Shown here in pieces: positions 1-8,713 of a DNA stretch of 64,000 nucleotides. A program made the translations under genes and the position numbers. How positions within the stretch are numbered: position 1 is the stretch's first letter; every line of letters starts with the position of its first letter. The stretch is taken from assembly GCA_014084085.1 (NCBI GenBank), contig NPFB01000020.1, forward strand, positions 173,466-237,465, in the 5' to 3' direction. A model generated the notes under the pieces. The model was not told the DNA's origin. It worked only from the letters and a program-made list of their open reading frames with translations, and made no database searches. Source of the DNA: Hondaea fermentalgiana. Lineage: Eukaryota > Sar > Bigyra > Thraustochytrida > Thraustochytriidae.

Positions 1-667
1 GATAGACAAACACTCTTAGGAGCAAAGGTGGTATGAGAGCCCGACTATGAGTGTGCCACAGCGGCGCCGCAGCAGCGTACCGCGCTGGCACTGTTTTCCC
101 CTGGGTCGAAGTTCAAGACGGGCTAGCAGGCAGATTAGCTGGCTGTGTAGCGAGTCCTATTCTTGTCCGTGCTAGGAAACGTTCAAGTTTCTAACAACAC
201 GAGGCCCAAGGCCGAGGTCCGTGTCCGTGTTCGTGTCCAAATAGGCCTACTTCTGCAAGTTCAACTTGAAGTTTCGCAGAGCTCAGAAGTCAGGCTTTCT
301 TTCATTTCAACGGTCATATCGAGAGCGGCCATGCCGAGCCCAAAGAGAGGAACTGGGTTGGTTACTGCTACTACTGCGCCCGTCTCGAGCCGGCAGGTCT
401 CTTGGGGCAGGTTTGCACGACCTGCTCGCTGCGCAGGGCACCTGGACGGCGGCGTGGGTGGCGCAGCACAGCGAAGCGCAGCGCAGCGCAGGGCGGAGTC
501 ACGCGCGGACCGTACCGTAGCGGAGCAGAGCAGAGCAGAGCAGAGCAGAACAGCATTGAGCAGCATCGGAAAGGAGCGTCGCGTCGCGTCGGGCAGAAAG
601 CGACAACAGCAGGGCGGACGGCACCGTCGAGGACCATCTTGCAGTTCTAGCTCCTTGGAGGAGCAGC
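1..667. other. 5' flank of the PDE6D gene, no supported gene
   Basis: No reading frame here looks like a real protein; the frames present overlap on both strands and are low-complexity, driven by GC content. The stretch just before the PDE6D start carries short-period repeats: GCGCA-like units near 473-492 and an AGAGC-type run at about 523-556. It probably holds the promoter and 5' untranslated region of the gene starting at 668, but no specific promoter element could be identified. Confidence 0.5.
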
Positions 668-1342
668 ATGGAGTCCAAGTACAGCTCGGAGACCTGGGCT
701 GCAGAGGCCAAGGAGTCCAAGACGAACGGCGACGGCCTTGGTGCAAAAAGCGGCGCCAAGAGCAACTCCCGGACAATCGTTCACAATGACTTTGACGAAG
801 AGGACCTTGAAGCCGACGCGGAGTGGGAGCTCTTGAAGCGGAAAAAGAGGCAAGGCGAGATTCGTGTGTCCTCGAACCCGGCGGCGCAGCGCATCTTGCG
901 CGGTTTCCGCATCAATCATATGCGAATGCGCGACGCAGAGTCTGGCAGGCTCATGTGGCGCTCCGAAGAGTGGGGCGACGACATGTTCGAACGAGAAATG
1001 GAAGCTCACGTGCCAGCCAGTATTCTCGACTGCCGAGCAGTTGCTCGCGAGATTAATTTCACAAGCGAGGAGGCAATGAACAAATTTCGACTCGAACAGC
1101 GAGTCTACTTTCAAGGCGTCTGCATGGAGGAGTGGTTCTTCAACTTTGGATTTGTCATCCCTGGGTCCACGAATACCTGGGAGCAGACCATTTATGCGGC
1201 CGAAAAGTCAGCCATGCTTCCTGCACATCTCATCTCGGGCCAGATCACGATCGAGACCAGCTTTTACGACGACAACCTCTTTGTCTCCAAGTCGCTTGTG
1301 CGCATCTTCTACGACCTGCCGGAGCCCACCATCGTCAACTGA
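668..1342 (+). CDS. PDE6D: PDE6D-like prenyl-binding protein (GMP-PDE delta)
   Basis: This 224-residue protein matches the PDE6-delta/PrBP-delta family, soluble immunoglobulin-like beta-sandwich proteins. The family binds prenyl tails of small GTPases and other lipidated cargo and hands them over under ARL2/ARL3 control, often for delivery to cilia. The family core runs from about residue 70 to the C-terminus and shows ILRGF, MRDAESG, KFRLEQRVYF, EEWFFNFGFVIP and STNTW, all close to the animal protein. The ATG at 668 is the first plausible start in frame (context GAGCAGCATGG). Animal homologues have about 150 residues, so the roughly 70 acidic and charged residues in front are an extension of unknown role. 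There is no visible intron. The next features downstream are tRNA-Ile genes. Family assignment is firm; the cilium role is known for the family and inferred here. Confidence 0.93.
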   Translation: MESKYSSETWAAEAKESKTNGDGLGAKSGAKSNSRTIVHNDFDEEDLEADAEWELLKRKKRQGEIRVSSNPAAQRILRGFRINHMRMRDAESGRLMWRSEEWGDDMFEREMEAHVPASILDCRAVAREINFTSEEAMNKFRLEQRVYFQGVCMEEWFFNFGFVIPGSTNTWEQTIYAAEKSAMLPAHLISGQITIETSFYDDNLFVSKSLVRIFYDLPEPTIVN

Positions 1343-1391
1343 TACTTCCTACATATACTATATAAAGAACAAGTTGCCCTCGCGCCACATC

Positions 1392-1466
1392 GGTCCTATA
1401 GCTCAGCTTGGTTAGAGCGTGGAGCTAATAACTCCAAGGTCGGGGGTTCGACCCCCCCTGGGACTA
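1392..1466 (+). tRNA. tRNA-Ile (anticodon AAU)
   Basis: A full cloverleaf can be folded: acceptor GGTCCTA with TGGGACT, D-stem GCTC/GAGC, anticodon stem TGGAG/CTCCA around loop CTAATAA (anticodon AAT), variable AGGTC, T-stem GGGGG/CCCCC with TTCGACC loop, and discriminator A. The first acceptor pair would be G1:U72 rather than G:C, and the same is true of the other copy whose two ends are both present. A-box and B-box promoter sequence (GGTTCGACCCC) is internal. A T-rich run follows the 3' end. Confidence 0.95.
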
Positions 1467-1470
1467 TCGT

Positions 1471-1480
1471 TTCTTTTTTT
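1471..1480 (+). terminator. Pol III poly-T terminator of tRNA-Ile
   Basis: TTCTTTTTTT lies five bases after the discriminator base of the tRNA, the usual form and place of an RNA polymerase III stop. Confidence 0.75.
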
Positions 1481-1562
1481 CACTATTCTCTGTAATTTTT
1501 TTCTTTGTGATCAGAATCAAAAATTGATATATAATGCTCATGGGATCACTTGCCTTCAACTT

Positions 1563-1608
1563 GGTCCTATAGCTCAGCTTGGTTAGAGCGTGGAGCTAAT
1601 AACTCCAA
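1563..1608 (+). tRNA. tRNA-Ile (AAU), 5' part, cut by assembly gap
   Basis: Positions 1-46 of the same tRNA-Ile, identical to the copy at 1392 through the anticodon arm, then broken by the N run. It may be the 5' part of a separate tandem gene or the same gene as the 3' fragment at 1709. The two fragments share a 24-base stretch (AGAGCGTGG through CTCCAA) on opposite sides of the gap. Confidence 0.8.
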
Positions 1609-1708
1609 NNNNNNNNNNNNNNNNNNNNNNNNNNNNNNNNNNNNNNNNNNNNNNNNNNNNNNNNNNNNNNNNNNNNNNNNNNNNNNNNNNNNNNNNNNNN
1701 NNNNNNNN
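1609..1708. other. assembly gap (100 N)
   Basis: Exactly 100 unknown bases, the customary placeholder for a gap of unknown size, placed inside a tRNA-Ile gene. It is flanked by identical tRNA sequence, a typical place for an assembler to break. Confidence 0.99.
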
Positions 1709-1761
1709 AGAGCGTGGAGCTAATAACTCCAAGGTCGGGGGTTCGACCCCCCCTGGGACTA
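1709..1761 (+). tRNA. tRNA-Ile (AAU), 3' part, cut by assembly gap
   Basis: The 3' portion of tRNA-Ile from the D-stem (AGAGC) to discriminator A, identical to the copy at 1392. It is followed by CTGTAC and a T run (1768-1773) that can end Pol III transcription. The bases after the discriminator (CTGT) resemble those of the minus-strand copy at 28515, so those two copies may be closer relatives. Confidence 0.82.
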
Positions 1762-2587
1762 CTGTACTTTTTTCCCCCCTTTTTTTTTTTTTTTTTCCCT
1801 CTCCACCCTTTCCTTTGCCAGTCGTGGCCCTCACTTGGCTACAGTTGCCAAGGGGCAAACCGGGCCAAGGTGCAGGTGTAAAATGTTGTCAACCATTTAT
1901 TCCATCAAGTCTGCCTCAAAGGCGTGTTGCCAAAATCCAAGTCGAAAACTAAGACGCCAAGAGCTACCAGTCGGCGGCGTAAGCGCATTCCTGGCGTCAA
2001 AGAGCCTTAGGGCTCGCGTACAAGGTCGCTCCTTTGTCCGACGCGCATGGCCCAGGATGCGCTCCTCATCCTCCTTTGCAAACAGCATCAGTTAGCCATT
2101 TCATCAAGCAGATGCGTTTCCATTTTATTATTGTTCTCTAGTCAGAAGGAGACCCTCCTCCCGAGAGGATTTCGGATTCAGACCTTGTATAGACCAATCT
2201 TGGCTCCGCTACAGGCCGCAGTCACGAGTAACGGCTCGGCCAGCGATACAACCGCCGAGGATTTTTTTGTCTTGGCTCGTACGCTGCTCGTGCTGAATCA
2301 GCCCGTTGATCGAGTGTAAAACTCTTGCCTCACTGCGTAGCGTACGTGGCTCCGGCGTAGCATACACATATCCGCGCGTCGGGTGCAATCCTCGACCCAC
2401 CCTTCCAGGCTCGCCCTCCGTCTTGCGTGCTCGGAGCCTACGGCACCACGTAGCGGGTCATGCCTTTATCACTGGCCGTATGTCGCCGTGCGTCCGGAAG
2501 TTTTGTGATTTCTTTTCCATCCGCGCGTCTGCGGGCTTCCGTGGCACTTCTTTTCACCCTCACGCGGCGCTACGGAGGGGGCCCGAT

Positions 2588-2628
<41 letters not shown>

Positions 2629-3743
2629 GAAAATTTCTTTCTCTTCCTTCCAGGCTTGTCGCGCGGGATACGGGTCGCCTTCTCCGCACCGCGCGCAGCC
2701 AGTCCCGACTCAAGCTCGCTCCCTCCCTCGTATCCGTATCCCGGCCGCGGCCTGGTAAGCCGTCCTTCCTGGCGGAGGTCTTGCGCTCGCCTGTCGCTGT
2801 CGCGCTGTCGCTGTCACTTGCTTGCTAGGAGCAGAGGCCGGCACTCGCGAGGTCTTGGACAGCGGGAGCGGCTGTCGACAGCCTCCGCTGCCGCTCCGCT
2901 GCCGCTCCTGCTCACCATCACTGTATCGGCCGGACCATTGGCTGGCTAGCTAGATTGATTTCCCGCGTCGCTCCGGTCCGGGCTGCGGGGCGCTGCGGGG
3001 GGTCGCGCGCGAAGGAGGAAAAGACTCGGCGTTTCAGTTCAAGGCGCCGCTAGCAACAGCAACTGAATTCGCGCGAGGCTGCCAACTTCGCCAACTGCGG
3101 CGGCGCGGCTCGCAGTCGCAGGCGGCACGGGGGAAAAGCGGGTTGGACGGAAGGCGTGGACGGAGGAAGGCGCGAACGCGGACCCGGACGCGAACGCGAA
3201 TGCGAGCGATTTGATAGGAGCGACGGCGCGACCGGATTTCTCCTCCTTTTCTTCCTGCCGGGATCAAGTGGTGCATGATCGCGTGCACGCCCCGGCGCCG
3301 GGCGATTCAGACGAGAATCGCAGCCGCGCAGTTTGCCTTGCTTCTGCATCCACTCAAGGCTACTGGCGATGAATCGAAATGAGAAAAGCCGCAGCCGCAG
3401 CCGACGCATGCCGCGAGCGGCCTGGCGCACCCGAGAACGAGAAGTTAGCGTCGTCAACGTGGGCTTCGGGAGATTTCCGGCGATCATTTTGTTGAAAATG
3501 GTTTGTCTGCTTCAATCGCAAACAGTTCACATCCGTTGGTATAGGCAAAGTCTCCCTTTGTTGGCCTGGACTATACATGTAAGAACCCTTGTCAATCTGT
3601 AAAAGAATTCTCACTCATCCAAATCTCAAACACTGATCAAGCAAAACCCGATCATTGATCAAGCAAAACCCCATCGTTGACAAAAAGAACCTCGTCGACC
3701 AGGTGATAGAAGTGCAGAGCAAGACTATATACGTAGCGCGAAG
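1762..3743. other. intergenic region before transporter A
   Basis: About 2 kb with no frame that resembles a protein. It contains a long pyrimidine run (about 1766-1800), a CAG microsatellite and GC-rich low-complexity sequence at 2600-3250. The last few hundred bases, which become AT-richer and repeat the phrase GATCAAGCAAAACCC at about 3636 and 3656, probably hold the promoter and 5' leader of the transporter at 3744. Confidence 0.5.
2592..2627 (+). repeat. (CAG)12 microsatellite
   Basis: Twelve perfect CAG units. It could be read as polyglutamine or polyalanine in short frames, but those frames have no other protein-like content, so it is treated as a non-coding microsatellite. Confidence 0.95.
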
Positions 3744-5519
3744 ATGCTCTCCCAATCTGAGGTCCCTCCAGCACCCCGAGATGCTACTCGTGAGCTTGAG
3801 CAAGGCTATGTACATCCAGAGTCAGGCACTGCGTCATTCCAGATTCCGGAAACCGAGGACGCGGGCAAAGGCGGGGCCGAGGAACCCAATGAGGAGCGGA
3901 GAGAGTCCGAGGACGAAGACACGGAAAGGAAGTGGAAGCCCGACGCCGATTGCTGGGAAACATACACGCACGGATATCTAAAGCAGTTCAAGGCATCGCA
4001 AAAGGTTGGCTTGGTGCTCGGTCCCCTGTTTGCCATCGTGTTTGCGTGCATCGAGTTTTCTGATGAGTACCCCAAGGCAAACGAGGCCATGGCGTGTACT
4101 GCCTTCATTGTCGTCATGTGGGTGTTTGAAACGTGCCCAATCACCGTGACAACGCTCATGCCCGTCATATTGTATCCTCTTGCCGGCGTCGAGGAATCCG
4201 GCACGCTCGCGCACCAGTACTTGAACCATACCTCGTTCCTTACTCTCGGCGCATTCTTTGTCGTTATGGGCATCGAAGATGCCATGGCGCACAAGCGATT
4301 TGCGCTCTGGGCTCTCCGTTACTGTGGCACGAACCCCAAGGTCGTCCTCCTTGGTTTCATGATCATTACTGCGATCGTTTCCATGTTTGCTAGCAACACG
4401 TCCTCGGCGCTCCTGATGCTCCCGGTCATTCAGGGTTTCCTCGAGGGTCGCATTGACTCGCGAGACGGCCAGCGATTCGAAAAGGCAGCTTTGCTTGGTG
4501 TCGCGCTTGCCGCCACCTGCGGTGGATGCGGTACGCTCATTGGCACAGGCGCCAACCTTTCCTTTTCTCTGCTCATTTCAGGAACCTTCCCGCAGTCGAC
4601 GGTCAACTTTCAAACCTGGATGGGTTTTGCCATGCCTATTGCCATCATCATGGTTGCTGCTGCGTGGATCTCGCTTTCGCTCATGTACCTGCGCGGCATC
4701 AACCTGAACCTCAACACGGACTCAATCAAACGTGAGCGCGAACAGCTTGGTCCCGTCTCTCGCGACGAAAAGGTTCTTGGTTTTGTGCTCTTCCTCATGG
4801 TTGTGCTTTGGCTGGTTCTGCCATACACGATTGAGCCGTACTTGGGCTACTGCACCGAGGACCAGTACACCGATGAGTATGCCTGCGAGGACGCAAGCAG
4901 TAGCAACACTTGGACGAGCTACATTGACGATGGTGTGATTGCGATGATTGGAGCAGTCGCGCTGTTTTGGATTCCTAGCTCGCAGCGTGAGGGAGAAATG
5001 CTTCTGGATGAATCCTGCTTTAAGCGGGTGCCATGGGGCGTCATTCTCTTGCTCGGCGCTGGTTTCGCCATGGCCACCGCCATCGACAACAGTGGGCTCT
5101 CCTCGTTGATCAGCGACCTGATTGCGGGAGCAACTGAATTTTCGGATGTGGCACTCGTCTCTATTGTCGTCATCCTGGTGGCCATCATCACCGAGTTGAT
5201 CTCCAACGTGGCATCTGTGACCATCTTTAGCCCTATTCTCTTTCAGCTCGCGTTGCAGAAGCGAATTAATCCTCTGATGCTCGCGCTGCCTTCGACGATT
5301 GCTGCCTCGCTTGCATTTCTGCTCCCGACGTCGACCCCGCCCATGGCCATTGCCTTTTCGACGGGCCGCGTCTCCTTTTTTGACATGATCACCGGAGGCC
5401 TCCCGCTCAAGATCGTTGGCATGCTTTTGGCAATTGGTTTCCCCTTCATCACTGGCGCCGTCTTTGGCGATATCAACGAGTTCCCGGCTTGGGCCGAAAA
5501 CGTCTCGCTGCGTCGTTAG
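3744..5519 (+). CDS. SLC13/DASS-type divalent anion:Na+ symporter, paralogue A
   Basis: A 591-residue multi-pass membrane protein of the DASS/SLC13 family, which couples sodium to uptake of di- and tricarboxylates or sulfate. Visible family features are an FETCPITVTTLMP segment, MAHKRFALW, an SNT motif at residues 217-219, GTLIGTGANL, an SNV motif at 487-489 (the same SNT/SNV pair as bacterial INDY-type carriers) and a late STPPMA motif followed by FGDINEFPAW. About ten hydrophobic segments follow a charged cytosolic N-terminus of about 85 residues. A loop carries C-x10-C that could form a disulphide. The ATG at 3744 is supported by the MLxx start and the RELEQG motif at residues 16-21 shared with the paralogues. 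It is the most diverged of the four. Substrate cannot be read from sequence. Confidence 0.92.
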   Translation: MLSQSEVPPAPRDATRELEQGYVHPESGTASFQIPETEDAGKGGAEEPNEERRESEDEDTERKWKPDADCWETYTHGYLKQFKASQKVGLVLGPLFAIVFACIEFSDEYPKANEAMACTAFIVVMWVFETCPITVTTLMPVILYPLAGVEESGTLAHQYLNHTSFLTLGAFFVVMGIEDAMAHKRFALWALRYCGTNPKVVLLGFMIITAIVSMFASNTSSALLMLPVIQGFLEGRIDSRDGQRFEKAALLGVALAATCGGCGTLIGTGANLSFSLLISGTFPQSTVNFQTWMGFAMPIAIIMVAAAWISLSLMYLRGINLNLNTDSIKREREQLGPVSRDEKVLGFVLFLMVVLWLVLPYTIEPYLGYCTEDQYTDEYACEDASSSNTWTSYIDDGVIAMIGAVALFWIPSSQREGEMLLDESCFKRVPWGVILLLGAGFAMATAIDNSGLSSLISDLIAGATEFSDVALVSIVVILVAIITELISNVASVTIFSPILFQLALQKRINPLMLALPSTIAASLAFLLPTSTPPMAIAFSTGRVSFFDMITGGLPLKIVGMLLAIGFPFITGAVFGDINEFPAWAENVSLRR

Positions 5520-5930
5520 CCATATGATCAAGCAATCAAGCTTTGCAAATGTCACGACCTTGAAGCAGTAGGTTGCACACAGGCTGTCCCGTGCTCGAGT
5601 CCAAGCATTTTCATGCTGGCAAGTAAGCGTTGCCTCTCCTATTTTATAATCACCAAGAAGAGTGTTATTTTTTTCTGTCCAACCTGGGTCTGGCCTTGCA
5701 TGAAGAACGCCTTGTTCTGTAGCTCTGTGGCACTATCATCAACTGCAACCAGAAGGAGTCCGGGAACAGAAAAATGAGCTAAGGAATCGTGACTTGGGGG
5801 AAAGCATCATGCTCCTTGGTCTTCGGCCACATTTTTGCAAGTGTGGCCACATGAAGAAATGATATACAGCGTTTCGACTGCCAAGAAGAAAATCATGCTC
5901 AAGACTATGGCGACCACCATGCGTCAAGAG

Positions 5931-6072
5931 ACGCTGGCCCTCTTCTTTGTCGAGTGTTCGACAAAGAGTATCAAGAGGAAAGCTTTCAAGGTGCTTGCTT
6001 GGCTCTTGGCGCACAAGTATCAAGAGGCGCCGGCCCTCTTCTTCGTCGAGTGCTCGACAAACAGTATCAAGG
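5931..6072. repeat. degenerate two-copy direct repeat (about 86 bp period)
   Basis: The phrase GGCCCTCTTCTTTGTCGAG...TCGACAAAGAGTATCAAG near 5937 recurs near 6023 as GGCCCTCTTCTTCGTCGAG...TCGACAAACAGTATCAAG. Both copies contain a small internal inverted repeat (TTGTCGA / TCGACAA). A second short repeat, ACTTCGGTGCAAGCA, occurs twice just downstream (about 6174 and 6210). Confidence 0.7.
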
Positions 6073-6491
6073 CTCTCAAGGAAAGCGCACAAGCATTATT
6101 GCGCTTCGCTTATGCTGTAGGCGACGCCAGCAACAAGCAAGCAACTACACGGGGTCAAGCACCTCTGACAAGCACTTCGGTGCAAGCAGCTGCGTCGAGT
6201 CCTGCATGGACTTCGGTGCAAGCAAGAGTTAGTGAATGCTTTCCGGAATTCATGACGTGACGGAGTTGGATCGCCAAACTAGCTATACGTAGGTAGCCAG
6301 CCACCAAGCAGGATTCGGTCCAAGGCGCGCAACCCCCCCCCACCCCTCCCTCGTTGCCTTCGAAAGTTGAGATCTGCGACCGACAGAGCGATCTTGGGAT
6401 TTGGCTTCGTCGACAATCAGATCTACTCCGTCGCCGCTCTTCGCTCGTTTGCCGCGAGGCTCCACATGCCACTGCCACTCCTGCACAACAA

Positions 6492-6529
<38 letters not shown>
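6492..6529 (+). repeat. (GCT)n microsatellite
   Basis: Twelve perfect GCT units plus a partial unit in a GC-rich spacer between transporters A and B. No supported reading frame uses it. Confidence 0.95.
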
Positions 6530-6917
6530 ACTGCGACCGAGGCGTACGTACGTATGTTTGCCCGCCATCTCTCCTTCGGCATTCTCAAGCCAAATGCGTC
6601 AACCGAGCTCATCCTTTTGTTCTTCTCCTTCTTCTTCATGGGCGTTCGACCGGCTTGAACAAGTAGAGCAAGAGCACGAGCGCGTTCGCACGCTCGTCCT
6701 CGTCGTCGCCGAGCAGGCGGGGTCGAGCCCCTCCGAGGTCGGTCGCCCTCCTCCTTGACGCTCCTCCGCTCCGCTCTTCTCCTCTTGATGAGGTAGCTTG
6801 TGAGAAGCAGCCGGCGCGTCGCGACCACTGCGACCGCGAGCGGCCGGGGTTGGCCGCAGGGCGCCCCTCGCGCGTGCTCGCTCGCGCCCGAGGTTCGCTT
6901 GTCGACGTGCGAGTCTG

Positions 6918-6924
6918 CAGCAGC

Positions 6925-6955
<31 letters not shown>

Positions 6956-6968
6956 CGAGCAGCAGCGC
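6918..6968 (+). repeat. interrupted (AGC)n microsatellite
   Basis: AGC units interrupted by ACG (CAGCACGAGCAGC pattern). Similar AGC runs occur at about 7561-7583 and 7808-7827, so this spacer has several independent trinucleotide runs. Confidence 0.9.
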
Positions 6969-7143
6969 GACGGCGAGAAGAAGCGCCTTGCCGGCGGGGC
7001 TGAGTCGCGAGGCAAGCGGCTGCGAGGTTTGCAAGTTTGCGTTTGCGTTTGCGCTCGTCGCCGCAGCCGCGCCTTCTGAAGAGCCCAAGGTTTGGTGTAT
7101 CGTGGCAGCCAAGCTTGGCGCGTGTCGTTCATGCTCGCAGGGA

Positions 7144-7168
7144 CGATCGATCGATCGATCGATCGATC
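7144..7168. repeat. (GATC)n tetranucleotide repeat
   Basis: Six near-perfect GATC units. A second run with the same unit is at about 8256-8280 and continues as CTCG units to about 8293. Confidence 0.9.
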
Positions 7169-7968
7169 TTGTCATCTTGCTCCGCGCGCGGGGCAGAGTC
7201 CGCGGCGCGCGCCGGCCAGGTCTCGCGGGCGCCGGGCGCGCGCTCGGGCTGCTTTCTGCCGCGCTTGGCTTGATCGGCTCGGCATGCGCCTGGCCGGCCG
7301 GGTCCGCGCACACCCTGCGCGCAATGACGAGGCCGCCAACTCGAAACCTCCCTTCCCTCCCTTCTTCCTGCTTCTCCAACCGGCGCGTGCGGGCGTCCCT
7401 CTGAAAAGGGGCACAGGTCCGCATTTCGCCCCTGGTTCGCTCCCCGGTCCACACCGGCCCGGCCCGGCTGCGAGGCTTGGATCGAGGTCGTGCAAGCACC
7501 TGCAGCTGCTGCTGCACGCACGACCCGGGCTCCTTCTTCTCCAAGCAAGCCTCGCGGCGGAGCAGCAGCAGCAGCAGCAGCAGCCGCTGCAGCCGCAAGG
7601 CGGGGCCTCGCTCGTCGGACTGCCCGCCCGCCCGCCCGCCCGCTTCCCGGGATGCCTGCCAGCCTCGTGTAAACGACAGCGACGAAGGTGTGCGCGAGCG
7701 AGCATTTGGATATATATCCTTATCCACACCACGCGTTGGCGCTGCCGCGATGCGCTCGTGGCGGCCGAACGAATTACGTGCTGTCGTCGTGTCGCCGCGG
7801 TCTGTCTGCAGCAGCAGCAGCAGCAGCTGCCTGGCCGACTGTCCTGTCTTCCCACTGCAGGCAGGTCTCGTACGCCGCGAGGAGAAAGAAGCCTTTTCCA
7901 CGCCGGAAACGCGGCTCGGTCGGCGGCGTCACGATGGCAGGCAGCGCTGGGAAGCCTCGGATTCCGCG

Positions 7969-7993
7969 CCCTCCCTCCCTCCCTCCCTCCCTC
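7969..7993. repeat. (CCCT)n tetranucleotide repeat
   Basis: A run of CCCT units in the GC-rich spacer upstream of transporter B. Confidence 0.9.
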
Positions 7994-8255
7994 GGCGGCG
8001 GCAGCGTTGACAGCAACGATCTGGAGAAGACCACCAGGGCCGCCCGCGCGGACCTGGTCGCGTCGCCTCGTGCGACGACGGTCGCCGTCGCGACGAGGCG
8101 GGGCGGGGCGAAGAGCGGAACCGAAAGCGGGGCCAAGCCAAGGTCGTCTTGAGCGAGCGGTCCGCGGCGGATCCACGCGCGGCGTGCGGCCGGACGAGAA
8201 TCGGAGCACCCCCCCAGGCTGGTGCGCGGGCGGGAAGATGAGGTAAGATCGACCC

Positions 8256-8293
8256 GTCGATCGATCGATCGATCGATCGCTCGCTCGCTCGCT
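8256..8293. repeat. (GATC)n then (CTCG)n repeat
   Basis: A perfect GATC run passes into CTCG units, a compound microsatellite about 420 bases upstream of transporter B. Confidence 0.9.
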
Positions 8294-8713
8294 TGGGTAT
8301 TTGCAGTGCCAGCCAGAGAGGGGATTTCAGACGGCGCGCGATGTACAGCATTGGCCAGCATCCGCCCGTCCACCACCGCGACTTCCTTGGAGCGAGCACA
8401 CGGACTTTGGACCGGAAAGAGCTCGCGGCGCGGCGCACCCAGAGCGCGAACCTGCGGCAGCTGCCGCAAACTCCAAACTCCAAAACCATAAACGAAAGGA
8501 AAGGAAAGGAAAGGAAAAGAAGCACCGCCCTTGGACGAAGGAAGGCGCTGGAGGCTGAACAAGCAGCACCAGCCAAGCCAACCAGCTGCAGCGAGAACCA
8601 GGCCATCAGTAGCGAGCCAGCAAGCTTGGCTGAGCACCGCTCAACAAACAGACAGACTCACACACAAACAGATACGCGACGAAGGACGAACGATCGACAA
8701 ACCGACTGAAACG

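Larger units (their letters stand above)
5520..8713. other. intergenic region between transporters A and B
   Basis: No supported gene. The first part (5.5-6.3 kb) holds a decayed tandem repeat; 6.3-8.5 kb is very GC-rich, full of CAG/CTG, GATC and CCCT simple repeats, and gives long overlapping frames on both strands that are serine, arginine and alanine rich with no family likeness. The last 200 bases, CA-rich and purine-rich, are likely the 5' leader of paralogue B. Confidence 0.5.

Noticed and set aside
2592..2627. CAG run as a polyglutamine coding tract
   Set aside because: The surrounding frames have no protein-like sequence and start only from alternative codons or short ATG frames.
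6636..8246. Several 200-420-codon frames on both strands upstream of transporter B
   Set aside because: All are driven by GC-rich trinucleotide and tetranucleotide repeats (poly-Leu, poly-Gln, poly-Ser in different frames); mutually overlapping and without recognisable domains.
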